This document shows positions 11,001 to 20,310 of a stretch of 64,000 nucleotides of DNA, one piece after another. Under the pieces are notes generated by a model. The model was not told where the DNA came from, did not search any database, and worked only from the letters and a program-made list of their open reading frames with translations. This DNA comes from Siccirubricoccus sp. G192. GTDB lineage: Bacteria; Pseudomonadota; Alphaproteobacteria; Acetobacterales; Acetobacteraceae. The position numbers and the translations under genes were made by a program. Numbering within the stretch: position 1 is the stretch's first letter; every line of letters starts with the position of its first letter. The stretch lies in the NCBI RefSeq assembly GCF_019084075.1, contig NZ_JAHREN010000002.1, positions 186,001 through 250,000 of the forward strand, read 5' to 3'.

Positions 11001-12237
11001 CTGAGCGGCGCCGACGTCTGCGGCCGTCGCGGCCTCGGGCGCGAGATAGATCTTGGAGGGGTCGGTTATGTGGTCTTCGACGTGCAGGGTCCCGGCCGTC
11101 ATGATGGCGCTCGCGGTGCTTCCCTCGGCCCGGCTGGCAACCTGCCAGTTGGTGATCTGAAGACGAGGGGAGGCACCGTCGACATCCCGGACGAGGACGC
11201 TCTGCGGCGCCAGGCCGCGGTGGTAGAGCCGCTTCCCGTGCGCGTAAGCCATCGCCTCGCCCAGCTGCCGGACGAGGTCTAGGCGCTCGGTGAGGGCCAG
11301 CTTCTCGAGACGCCGAGACATGAAGCGGTCCAGGCGGAGCGCGTCCGGGTCGTACTCGAACACGAGCGCTGGTCCGAGCTCGGCCTCGCGGTAGTCGAGG
11401 ACGCGCTGGATGCCCTGGTGCTCCAGACCCTCTAGGACGCGGGACTCGCGTTGGGCGGTGCGAGCGAGGCGGTCCCGTGCCTCCGGCGTGGTGGCACGGG
11501 CGTAGGGGTAGACCCGGATGCGGCGCTTGACGCCCGTGGCTGCGTGCCGCGCGACGAAGTCCTGCCAGTTGTCGCCCTCGCCGAGGAGCTGTTCGAGTTC
11601 GTAGTCGCCGACCCGGCGGCCACGTCCCGGCGGACGGACACCTGCCTGCTCGAGAGCCCTCGTGATCTGCCTGGCCGCAGCCGGGTCAACTGCTCCCCGT
11701 CGACCAAAGCCGAGTTCGTCTGCGCAGAGCAACGTGCCTATGACGCCGGGATCCTCGGGCTTACCGGGCTCCCCGCGCAGGACAACGCGCTTCGAGGTGC
11801 CAGGGTCCAGAGTGGGACGTTGAACCACCTTAGAGAGGAAGATCAACGGCTCAACCCAGGGCGTGATGCGGGCGCCATGGCGGCCGCTGAGAGCCTCCTG
11901 TCGATGGAGGACAGAAGCCAGGCGCTTGGCCTTCCTTGTTCGCGAGGGGAAGCGGATTGTCAGTCGAGACCTCCCGCCCCTCGGTTCGCCATGTCCAGCT
12001 ATAAGCATCTCCTCGAACGGTGCCCGGCCGGGACTTCACCTCTACCAAGATGAGGCACGCCGGGGTCAAGATGAGAGCGTCAACCTCGTTCACTCGCCCG
12101 TCGTCATCGATGAACTCGAAGTTCGACCAAGCGCGCCATGGTTCGTGGTCAGGCAGGTGGTCGCGCAGGAAGTCGAGGGCTTCCCGCTCCCACTCGAAAG
12201 CAGACTGACTGACGGCGGTCCAGCGAGGCGCCTTCAT
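8070..12237 (-). CDS. pglW: BREX type 2 serine/threonine kinase PglW, one frameshift near the N-terminus
   Basis: Kinase of the BREX-2/Pgl system. The N-terminal frame (start ATG 12237) encodes a NERD nuclease-related domain with VDALILTPACLILVEVKSRPG, then shifts near 11934 where one extra base breaks ANK-KAKRLAS; the rest runs from there to 8070. The repaired length is about 1388 aa, normal for PglW. After the NERD domain come a first kinase-like domain with a degenerate catalytic loop (HRGLAPQSV) and a second, canonical-looking one with GQGGSAYAF, VLKVAL and HRDVKPDN. The second has DFS instead of DFG. The C-terminal third includes a helix-hairpin-helix-like stretch (LLGVPRLQFRYLTGVGDRI). 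An upstream in-frame ATG at 12321 exists but the NERD domain begins at the chosen start. Confidence 0.88.
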
Positions 12238-12408
12238 CGCTCTGTGGAAGCTCCAGGTTGGCTGGTTTGGGATTGTAGACGAAAGCAATAAGTCCGGCAG
12301 GTCGGGCGAGCAATCTGCCACCCTACGCCGCCGCTGGACGGCTGGAGACCTGTTCCTGAGCCACTACGCATAATTTTTGTGAGCGCGACGTGGTATGCGG
12401 CGACACGA

Positions 12409-14169
12409 TTATGATGTCCTGAACGTCTGACGTTGCCAACTTGACACTGCAGGCGCGAGGCTCTCCGGCACCTCGGTGCTCGCCCAGCGATCCCAGAAGT
12501 CGACCGTTCCGCTGTTAGGTTTGTGCGTCGGCTTCTCCAGCCGTATGCGGCTTGGAAGCAGGCTCGCGTCGCCGACCACAAGCGCCTCGCCGGTGTCCAG
12601 CACGGGCAGAAGGTCGCCGTAGCCCCCAAGGCTGTCCGGCAGGAGACGCCGGATGACACTTTGGTCCTCGCCGTTCGTGAGCCGCATCGCCAAAAGGTTG
12701 TTGCACTGGCTAAGAACCGTCCTGTTAACCTCGGACGGCCTTTGGCTGATCACCACCAAGCCGACGCCGTACTTCCGGCCCTCCTTCGCGATCCGTTCGA
12801 AGATGCCCACCGAGACCTCGTCCGCGGCGCTGCCACCGGACCGGTCTGGTAGATAGAGGTGCGCCTCGTCGCAGAACAGCGCCACGGGGTGGCGCACGGC
12901 AGGCAGTGCCCACTGCTGTACCGAGAGCGCCAGCTTGGCGACGAGACTGACCATAACAGGAAGCACGTCCGACGGGACTTCCGAGAAGTCGATCACCTTA
13001 ATGCCGCCACCGTTATCGGCTTGGCCGCGTGCGCTTGCGAGAAGCGCCGCGACCAGCCGTTCCAGCCAGCCCATCTCAAAGGAGGTGTCCCCTGCCCCAA
13101 AGAGGAACGCCAGTCGCCTGTCCGAACGCCTGCTCTCCAGGCGCTGGATCATCCGGCTCAGCTTGCCATGGAAGTCGCCCTGCTTCGTCGCACCAGCGCG
13201 CGCGCCCTCCACAACCTCGGTGTTCAGGCTGGTCAGTGTCCGGATGACGTCCTCGATGCTGAATGGGACGGGACTGTCGATGGTAAAGTTAGCCAAAAGC
13301 GCGTGCTGCCCCATCGAGATCAGGTATGCCTTCTTTGCATCCATGATTGCGCGAGCCATAACCATCGCCTGGTTCGGCGCGTTCTGGTCGGTTCGGTCGA
13401 CAAACATCGAGACGAGCGCCTCGTATCCGAGGAGCCAGTAGGGAAGGAACAAGACTCCATCATCGTTCGCTCGCGGCTGGTCCAGGTCCGCGGGGCCCGC
13501 AACGCGATAGTGCCGGAACCCCGCGCCGGCGAGGGGACCGTACTCCCCGTGTATGTCGAACACCACGGCGTTCGCATTGGGCAGCGCGGCGACCTGTTCG
13601 AGGATGCGGGCCGTCGCCCAGGATTTCCCGGAGCCCGTACTACCCACGATGATCGCGTGCCGCTGGAAGAATTTGTTGCCGTTGAGATAGGCCTCGGCTC
13701 GGTCATCGAGTGTGTAGTGCCCCAAGAGGAGCTTATGGCCGTCGCCGGAGATGCTGGAGATCACGCGCATGAAGCGCGTCAGCCGCTCGCCCTCGATTGC
13801 GAAGCAGCGCGCCTCTATCTCCGGGACTGTCTCGAGCGTCCGCCGGAAAACGTCGCGCTCCTGTCCGACACGATCGATCAGGGTCCCAATGAGCGCGATG
13901 CGGGCGAGGCTCACCTCGGGTAGGGACTCCTCGTCCTCCTCGCCTACATCGGCGCGGGTGTGCGCCTTAGGCTCGGCGGCGCTGCGCGTAATTTTCTGGA
14001 TCACGCCAATCAGGTGCTGGCCCGGCCGGCTGCTCCGCAGCATGGCCAGTCGATTGACCTGGAGTTGCCGAAGCCGCTCCACGTCGTCGACGCGCACCAC
14101 AACCGTCGCTGTGTCCACCGATAGGACTGACCCCAGCGCCTCGCCATCGTCGAAATCGAAGATGCTCAC
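12409..14169 (-). CDS. herA: HerA-like ATPase/helicase of a SIR2-HerA defence pair
   Basis: DUF87/HerA-family hexameric translocase of about 586 aa. An N-terminal HAS-barrel-like region is followed by Walker A (GSTGSGKSWA, about residues 174-183) and Walker B (FCDEAHLYLP, about 431-440), with a downstream VISQRPSEVNRTVLSQCNN sensor/arginine-finger region. The GTG at 14169 is chosen because AGGTG lies five bases before it; the frame stays open upstream inside the SIR2 gene, which would be an artefact. Only eight bases separate it from the SIR2 stop. In characterised SIR2-HerA systems the two proteins form one large complex that degrades NAD and nucleic acid on phage infection; assignment here rests on the gene pair. 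Confidence 0.9.
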   Translation of the reverse strand: MSIFDFDDGEALGSVLSVDTATVVVRVDDVERLRQLQVNRLAMLRSSRPGQHLIGVIQKITRSAAEPKAHTRADVGEEDEESLPEVSLARIALIGTLIDRVGQERDVFRRTLETVPEIEARCFAIEGERLTRFMRVISSISGDGHKLLLGHYTLDDRAEAYLNGNKFFQRHAIIVGSTGSGKSWATARILEQVAALPNANAVVFDIHGEYGPLAGAGFRHYRVAGPADLDQPRANDDGVLFLPYWLLGYEALVSMFVDRTDQNAPNQAMVMARAIMDAKKAYLISMGQHALLANFTIDSPVPFSIEDVIRTLTSLNTEVVEGARAGATKQGDFHGKLSRMIQRLESRRSDRRLAFLFGAGDTSFEMGWLERLVAALLASARGQADNGGGIKVIDFSEVPSDVLPVMVSLVAKLALSVQQWALPAVRHPVALFCDEAHLYLPDRSGGSAADEVSVGIFERIAKEGRKYGVGLVVISQRPSEVNRTVLSQCNNLLAMRLTNGEDQSVIRRLLPDSLGGYGDLLPVLDTGEALVVGDASLLPSRIRLEKPTHKPNSGTVDFWDRWASTEVPESLAPAVSSWQRQTFRTS

Positions 14170-14177
14170 GACTTCAC

Positions 14178-15263
14178 CTACATCACCAGCGAGAGAAACC
14201 CGTGAAGAGTCCAGAGGTCCGGCGTCGGCAGTTCGGCGCCGGCTGGGTAGTCGGGGCAGTAGGCCCGTGTCCCTGCCGTACTCTGCTCCAGCACCAGGTA
14301 TCGCCGGCACTGGCCTCCCAGCACGAACTCTCGTGCGGCCGGCGTCATGGTGCGTGTCAGCAGCACAAGCGGCACCGGCTCGACGGCACACCGCTCGATG
14401 AGCTTAGGCTGGATGTGCCTGTCGTTGAAACCGTAACCTATGCACACGTAGCCTCGCGCCCGCTGCAACGCACGGTCGGCGTTCGCCAGGATCGTCCGGA
14501 ACGGCTCATCGTGGGTCTTTTGGAACTTCTCGATGCCGGGCGTGATGATCAAGGGCGAGTACCCAGACAGCCGCGCCGGCATGAGGGGCAGACCTACGGG
14601 CGCGCTGTCGGTCGGTCCCTGAAACCAGTCCAGCGAGCCGTGTACCTTCCAGATGTTCACGGTACGGGCAGGCTTCTTGTTCTGCGTGAACCTCAGCGGA
14701 TGTTCCTTGTGGCGGAACCGTAGGTGACCGTGGCCGAATCCGGTGGAGTGGCACAGCTCGCCGGCGTCCGCCGCGTACTCCGCGAGCCGGTCGTAGTTGG
14801 TCGTGACGAGGTCCAGGTCGGTGTGCGTGCTCGCCAGCAGATGCCGAAAAAGACGCGTTAGCGCCAAGTGTCGATGATCGCGCACAACCGCCTCGAAGAC
14901 GCGCAGGTCAGCTGCCGCGATCTGATCCCAGGTCGCCTCCACGATATGGCGCGTGAGCGCCTCAGGCAGGCGAACCGTCGTCAGGACCGTCTCCAGGTCT
15001 GCGCTCGCCGCCTTGGACACGAACGTGTTCCAGGCATCCGAATGCTCACGGTCTGGAAGCGCCGGTCCGCTCGCGACCAGGTGGCTCGCCAGCGCGCCCA
15101 TGCCCGGTAGGCCGTGCGGCATGGAGGCGCCGCTGCCCAGGACGACGACCGGCGCAGCGGCCACGCAAGCCTGCGCCAACTCGGCCACAAGTTCCTCGAT
15201 AGGTGCGGGCGCAACAGGCTTGGGTGATGCTCCCAGAGGCTTGAGCGCGCCCATCACTGCCAT
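14178..15263 (-). CDS. SIR2-family NADase, partner of HerA
   Basis: SIR2-like effector of 361 aa. Visible motifs: NAD-binding VVLGSGASMPHGLPG at about residues 39-53, TTNYDRL near 154, the catalytic-histidine motif KVHGSLDW near 205, and YGFNDRHIQ near 280. Short SIR2 proteins paired with HerA deplete NAD+ as an abortive-infection response. The gene is the first of a likely two-gene operon (SIR2, then herA) that reads toward pglW on the same strand, with 171 bases between herA and pglW. A BREX and a SIR2-HerA system therefore lie head to tail and could share read-through transcription. Confidence 0.9.
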   Translation of the reverse strand: MAVMGALKPLGASPKPVAPAPIEELVAELAQACVAAAPVVVLGSGASMPHGLPGMGALASHLVASGPALPDREHSDAWNTFVSKAASADLETVLTTVRLPEALTRHIVEATWDQIAAADLRVFEAVVRDHRHLALTRLFRHLLASTHTDLDLVTTNYDRLAEYAADAGELCHSTGFGHGHLRFRHKEHPLRFTQNKKPARTVNIWKVHGSLDWFQGPTDSAPVGLPLMPARLSGYSPLIITPGIEKFQKTHDEPFRTILANADRALQRARGYVCIGYGFNDRHIQPKLIERCAVEPVPLVLLTRTMTPAAREFVLGGQCRRYLVLEQSTAGTRAYCPDYPAGAELPTPDLWTLHGFLSLVM

Positions 15264-15453
15264 ACGAGTTGAAGGCGGGATCGGCGCTGGCGGATGTCCT
15301 GCTGCTCTTTCTCTCGCGCTTCGCCCAGAAGATCCATGCGGCCGCTCGCCCTATCTAGGCCAGTGAGTGAGCAGGCCCGATCAGATCACCGATCCGGGCG
15401 CCGCACTTCAACCAGAACATGGTATGACGCCTCACCCGCTACACGCAACAAAT

Positions 15454-15750
15454 TCAGAAGCTCGGCATGCATCCCCTTTGGAAGCGCCGCACTGCCCGCA
15501 ACAGGCGCTCCTCGCTCCAGGCCGGCTCGCCCGCGCCGCGCCGGACATTCAGGTAGCGCACCACCTCCTCCCAGGCATGGCCATCCGCCCGCAGCCGGTG
15601 CACGCTGGGCAGCCAGCGATCCGCCTCACTGATCAGCCGCCGCAGAGAGGCCGCCCGCCGGGCCTCCGAGAGCTTCTGGATCGCTGCCGGGTCGCGTGCC
15701 CGCAGGCCGGGGTTGCCGGCGCGCTGGCCACGGGCCGCAGCGGCCCGCAT
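15454..15750 (-). pseudogene. C-terminal fragment of a serine recombinase/resolvase
   Basis: 98-codon open frame resembling the C-terminal linker and helix-turn-helix of small serine recombinases: a GNPGLRARDPAAIQKL linker, then SLRRLISEADRWLPSVHRLRADGHAWEEVVRYLN and a WSEERLLRAVRRF recognition-type helix. The catalytic domain (SxxxQ, GYAR) is missing. It lies next to an IS5-like element and is most likely debris from insertion or deletion. Other fragments of similar recombinases occur at 41.1, 49.8 and 51.6 kb. Confidence 0.55.
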
Positions 15751-15836
15751 GCCGCTCCGGGTAGCGTTGGTGCAGGGAGGCGGCGGGACCCGGACCTGTT
15801 AGCCCGTCCGGCGGCTGAGCCGTTACGGTCTCGGGC

Positions 15837-16765
15837 ATGCCATTCAAGCGCCATGCCACCCGCCGCCATCGCATTCCGAAGGCCCGCTACCGGGTCCGGA
15901 ACTGGCCGGCCTACGAGGCCGGGCTACGGCGGCGCGGTGACCTGATGCTCTGCCTCGATGAGGCCAGCACTGCGGGGTGGCAGGCGCCGCGGCGAAGCAC
16001 TCCCGGGGGCCAGGCCTGGTGCTCGGATGCGGCGATCGAGCTGGTGCTGATGCTGCGGCTCGTCTTCCACCTTGCACTGCGCCAAGTCGAGGGCTTCGCC
16101 GCAAGAATGCTGCGACTGCTCGGGCAGGAGCTACCATACGACGTTGTCCCGCCGCAGCTGCGCCTTCGTCGGACGCCAGCCCAGGGCCATCCCGCATGGT
16201 CCGAGGCACTTGGTGATTGACAGCACCGGCCTGAAGCTGTTCGGCCAGGGCGAGTGGGACGCGGAGAAGCATGGCTGGACACGCCGGTCCTGGCGCAAGT
16301 TGCACCTCGCCGTGGACGCCGATACCGGCGAGATCGTCGCCTGCCTGCTGACCGACAACGGCGCCGATGACGCCGCTCAGGTGCCGGCGCTGCTCGAGGA
16401 GATCGAGGGCGAAATCGCGTCCGTGGCGGCGGACGGGGCCTATGATGGCCAGCCGGTGTACCGGGCCATTGCTGACCACCAGCCCGATCCGCTGCCCGAG
16501 GTCGGCATCCCGCCACGTACGTCGGCCGTGCCGGGCACGGAGGGCCCCGAGGCGCAGAGCCAGCGCGATCGCCACATCCGGCTCATCGCCGAGAAGGGCC
16601 GCATGGCTTGGCAGAGTGCGATCGAGTACGGCCGTCGCAGCCTCGCGGAGACCACGGTCGGGCGCCACAAGGCGATCATCGGACCGAAGCTGCGCGTCCG
16701 CAGCTTGCCGGCCCAGCAGGGTGAAGCCGGCATCGCCGCCGAGATGCTCAACCGCAATCCGATAG
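15837..16765 (+). mobile_element. IS5-family transposase, frameshifted, fused into an IS6-type remnant
   Basis: DDE transposase typical of the IS5 group: N-terminal NWPAYEAGLRRRG and AWCSDAAIELVLMLRLVFHLALRQVEG, then in the next frame VIDSTGL (first Asp), SRR(K/S)WRKLHLAVDA, AADGAYDG (second Asp) and SLAETTVGRHK (Glu). The frame breaks near 16130, between LPY and the expected TTLSRR, by one base. The C-terminus (AGIAAEMLNRNPI) runs directly into sequence that reads on the other strand as the N-terminus of an IS6-family transposase. The true right end is therefore near 16765-16780. Terminal repeats were not resolved. Confidence 0.8.
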
Positions 16766-16924
16766 CCCTGAGCGGTGCAGCCAATCCGTTCCGAGATGGC
16801 AGCCGAGCCACAGCCGATGCACTCCATTTCCAGGACCCCGGCCGTCTGTCAGCACGTCAGGAGCCTACCCGCTGCCGCCCGCACGGCCAAGCCGAGGGCC
16901 TCTGGCGCGAGACCTGACAGAACC
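16766..16924 (-). mobile_element. End remnant of an IS6-family element
   Basis: On the minus strand this begins with a terminal repeat nearly the same as that of the complete copy at 54180-55151 (GGTTCTGTCAG...CTCGCGCCA) and continues to a start codon and the zinc-ribbon opening MECIGCGSAAISERIGCTAQGYR. It corresponds to MDCVACGSAAVAERPDRTARGYR of the complete copy. It stops abruptly at the IS5 boundary, so roughly 160 bases of the element survive. Confidence 0.7.
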
Positions 16925-17442
16925 CCTCTATCAGAATCGGCTTCATGGCTCTGATGTTGCTGCGGAAATCGGGCTTAGGGTGGGATCCCGATTGGGTGCT
17001 GAAACACGATCACGGCAGCACTCGCCAGCCTCATACCGGCAGCAGAGGCGTGTCAGCCGCTGCCGCGCGTGGTTGGGGCCACGGGTCCGGCCTTGGAGAC
17101 GCTGGGCCAGGGCCGGCCTGCCGTGGACGCGGCCGCAAATGCGCCAAATCTGCCACAGCGTGGCGAAATGGGGCCTTACGCCTTATGATTGAATTCAATA
17201 TTTGCTATTAACCTATTTGGGCGCGTAGGTACACAGTATGCAGACGGTATCCAGGGGCTTCATTGGCGCGTACGTGAAGGTCGAAGTCGTATCCTGGTCG
17301 CCGAAGCTTCCGGGCTGGGCCGTCTTCGCCGAGGATTTCGACGTTCGAACAAACCAGCACAATGGTCTGAGATCGCCGCCCTGCGTGGCTCCCTGGCACC
17401 GCGTCAGAGGGCCATACCGTTATTCCGTCCAATGATCGTTTC
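16925..17442. other. Intergenic region with an AT-rich block before the helicase operon
   Basis: No gene supported. A markedly AT-rich block at about 17183-17215 (around gaattcaatatttgctatta) stands out in this GC-rich window. It is the most likely place for promoter or curvature elements serving the five-gene operon that starts at 17443, though it lies about 230 bases upstream of the first start codon. Confidence 0.4.
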
Positions 17443-20310
17443 ATGAGCTACGCCGAGACGCTCGCCCGCCTGCTCGAGTTGGCGCCTGCAGGCATGACCA
17501 ATGACCAGTTGCTATGGCGCCTGCGCCGGACCGGGCTGCGCCTCACTTCGCAGGAAATCGTTGAGGCGCTCGGCAGGCTTGCCGAGAGCGGCATCGCTCA
17601 GGTCCGGGCAGGCGGCAGGTGGCAACTCACGCAGTTCCGGGCGTCTGGTGCATCTACGCCACCCGGGGCACGCTCGCGGGATGACCAGCCGCCGCAAACG
17701 GCGCTGGCAGCCATCATCGGGCATCTCTATCCGGCCGCGGCTGCGGCAGGTGACGCCGGAGAGGACCAAGAGGCGAACGCCCTGTCGGCAGAATCCGACT
17801 GGCGGAAGTTGCTCGCCTACTATGCCTCGACCCAACGGCTCGACCCTCGCGGCGCCGTCGAGGAGCGCGAGGACCGGCACGGCGAAGCATGGCAAGTATT
17901 CGCCGCCGACGGCCGTTGGTGGCACCGCAGCGTACTGCGATTCGATGCGGAGCGCCTTCCGCCAATGTTTCGGCAAGCCCTGAGCCGGCGCGATGGGCAG
18001 GCCTGTGCCGTCGGCTATCCGGTTAGCGTGTTCGAGGACGGCGGCATCGCTGGCGTCGTCCCTGCCTTGCTGCTGCCCGCCGTCTACCGCTTCGACAGGC
18101 AGGACCTGGTCGTCGAGGTCCTCGCCACCGAACCAGTGCTCAATCCGCGGTGGCTCTCGGCTATCCGGACGCGCATCCGTGCCCTGACGGTGGAGCAGAT
18201 CAAGGAGCAGCTTTTCCCCGAAGGCGAAGAGGTTGCCTTCGACGAGGTGGTGCTGCGCCTGGGTCATGCGGTGGCAACCCTCGCCCGCGCGCCGCTGCGC
18301 CCCGCCCGGCTCGCCCCCTCTCTCGCCTTGCAGGGTGACGGGCTGCACAACGCGGCGGCACTGTTCCTCCCTTCCGAGGCACGCTTTACCCAGGGCGCCG
18401 AACGCGACCTGGAGAACCTGCGCAGCTGGGCCGAAGCGCAGCTTGGCGCAACGGCCCTCGGCACGGTGCTGCACAACACGGTCCCTGCGCCGGCAGACGG
18501 GATCATCCCTGCCGGCCCCCGCCCGCTTACCAATCGGCAATACGAGGCGGCGCGCGCTGCGCTCGCCGGCCCGCTGACCGTAATCCAGGGGCCGCCCGGA
18601 ACCGGCAAGAGCGAGGTGATCCTCGGCCTGCTCGCCTCCATCGTCCAGGCCGGCGGAACAGCCTTGGTCGTATCCAGGAACCATCGCGCGCTGGATGAGA
18701 TCGAGGAACGCGTTGAGAAGATTGCCGGTGACTGCCCCCTGCTGACCCGCGCGAGAGACAGCGAGGGGGACCGCGACACCGACATGCTCGAGCAATGGCG
18801 GAAGCTTGCAGAGAGCGAGCTGAGGCGGCCTGCCCCGGAAGCGGACGCACAGCTGACCGAGGCGCAGGACAAGGCGCACGGCCTGCTGGTCGAGAGGCTC
18901 CGGCTTGCTCACCGGAACGCGCTGCATGTTGAACTTTCAGCCCTTGCCGAACAGGTCGAGCGGCTCGGTTACGCCATGCCAGACATGGCGGTACCCGGGG
19001 CTAGGCGCTGGAAGAGCAGACTCGCCGGCATGCTGCGGCGCCTGATGGCACGCTTCGGCAGGCCCGAGGTAACCAGCCAACCAATCGATCCGCGCGAACG
19101 CTTCGCCGCCCTCCGCCAGGAACTGGAAGGCCTTTCCGCGCCACAAACGCCTACCGCCTACCACGAGATGGCCGAAGCGGCCGCGAGGGCCGCCGCTATC
19201 GCCCTGGCTGCCTACGGACGCATGACCCGCCCCGCCAGCGAAGAGCGCAGCGCGCTGGAAGACGGCCTGCAAGCCTTCCGTTTCAGCGACCGTTCCAAGG
19301 CGGCGCAGCTTACCGAGGCGGAGGCAAGGATGGTGCTGCGCCACCGGCCGGTCTGGGCGGTCAGCGCCCTGTCCGCCGCCTCACGCATACCTCTCCTGCC
19401 CGCGCTCTTCGACTACGTGATCTTCGACGAAGCGAGTCAGTGCGATATCGCCTCATCCCTTCCGCTTCTCGGCCGGGCCAGCCGCGCTGTCGTGGTGGGC
19501 GACCCAGCGCAGCTTGGCTTCATCCCGCAGCTTTCCCTGCGCCAGGAACACGCGTTGATGGACGTGGCTGGCCTAGGCGGGAAAAACCGCCACCGGGTGG
19601 CCCAGAGCACCAACTCGCTGTTCCAGTTCGCCGCTTCAAGACCCGGCTCGCGCCTGCATTTCCTGGCCGATCAGTTCCGCTCCCACCGCGCCATCGTCGA
19701 CTACCTGAATAACGAGTTCTACGACGGACGCCTGGTGGCGGCGCATGACGAGCGCAGGGCCCGCTGGCCGGACGGGTTCAAGCCTGGGCTTGACTGGCTG
19801 GACATCCAGGGCAAGCCGACCCGCGAGGATGGCGGTAACGTCAACCACGCCGAGGCCGAGGCCATCACGCGCGAGGTCGTGGACATGATCAGGCATCGGG
19901 GCTTCCAGGGCAGCATCGGCGTCCTTTCACCATTCAATGCACAGGTCGCCCTGCTGATGCGCCGGCTGAACGCGGCGCTCGGCGCGACCGAGCGGGCTTC
20001 TGTCAAGGTGGCGACCATCGACCGCTTCCAGGGCGGGGAAGCCGATGTGGTGCTGTTCTCGCTCGTGGTCGGTCCTGGCCTCGGGACCCGGGGCCTGGGC
20101 TTCTATCAGAGGGAACATCGGCGGCTGAATGTCGCCATCAGCCGCGCTCGTGCCCTTTGCCTTGTCGTCGGCGACCGGAGCTTCATCCGCGGGTGCCGGA
20201 TCGCGCCGCTGGTGCGCCTGGAGGAGGCCGCAGGGCGGGCGCCGCGGCGCAAGGACGGCTTCGATAGCGACTGGGAGAGACGCGTCGATGCTGCCCTGCG
20301 CCGGCATTGA
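17443..20310 (+). CDS. SF1 (UPF1/Dna2-like) helicase, first gene of a five-gene defence-like operon
   Basis: 955-aa superfamily 1 helicase. Residues 1-65 look like a winged helix. Helicase motifs: I, IQGPPGTGKSEV (about 382-393); II, YVIFDEASQCD (about 658-668); III, VVVGDPAQLGF; IV, DQFRSH; V, TIDRFQGGEADVVLFS; VI, RRLNVAISRAR (about 893). A long insertion between motifs I and II is charged and helical. The protein ends DSDWERRVDAALRRH, which in many relatives is the start of a C-terminal Vsr/DUF559-like nuclease domain. Here the frame stops and the next gene overlaps the stop by four bases, so that domain appears to have been lost. Context suggests nucleic-acid unwinding within the coiled-coil/McrB-like system downstream. 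Confidence 0.85.
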   Translation: MSYAETLARLLELAPAGMTNDQLLWRLRRTGLRLTSQEIVEALGRLAESGIAQVRAGGRWQLTQFRASGASTPPGARSRDDQPPQTALAAIIGHLYPAAAAAGDAGEDQEANALSAESDWRKLLAYYASTQRLDPRGAVEEREDRHGEAWQVFAADGRWWHRSVLRFDAERLPPMFRQALSRRDGQACAVGYPVSVFEDGGIAGVVPALLLPAVYRFDRQDLVVEVLATEPVLNPRWLSAIRTRIRALTVEQIKEQLFPEGEEVAFDEVVLRLGHAVATLARAPLRPARLAPSLALQGDGLHNAAALFLPSEARFTQGAERDLENLRSWAEAQLGATALGTVLHNTVPAPADGIIPAGPRPLTNRQYEAARAALAGPLTVIQGPPGTGKSEVILGLLASIVQAGGTALVVSRNHRALDEIEERVEKIAGDCPLLTRARDSEGDRDTDMLEQWRKLAESELRRPAPEADAQLTEAQDKAHGLLVERLRLAHRNALHVELSALAEQVERLGYAMPDMAVPGARRWKSRLAGMLRRLMARFGRPEVTSQPIDPRERFAALRQELEGLSAPQTPTAYHEMAEAAARAAAIALAAYGRMTRPASEERSALEDGLQAFRFSDRSKAAQLTEAEARMVLRHRPVWAVSALSAASRIPLLPALFDYVIFDEASQCDIASSLPLLGRASRAVVVGDPAQLGFIPQLSLRQEHALMDVAGLGGKNRHRVAQSTNSLFQFAASRPGSRLHFLADQFRSHRAIVDYLNNEFYDGRLVAAHDERRARWPDGFKPGLDWLDIQGKPTREDGGNVNHAEAEAITREVVDMIRHRGFQGSIGVLSPFNAQVALLMRRLNAALGATERASVKVATIDRFQGGEADVVLFSLVVGPGLGTRGLGFYQREHRRLNVAISRARALCLVVGDRSFIRGCRIAPLVRLEEAAGRAPRRKDGFDSDWERRVDAALRRH

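Noticed and set aside
17208..17444. Short open frames on both strands upstream of the helicase
   Set aside because: No ribosome-binding site, no domain, and they span the likely promoter region.
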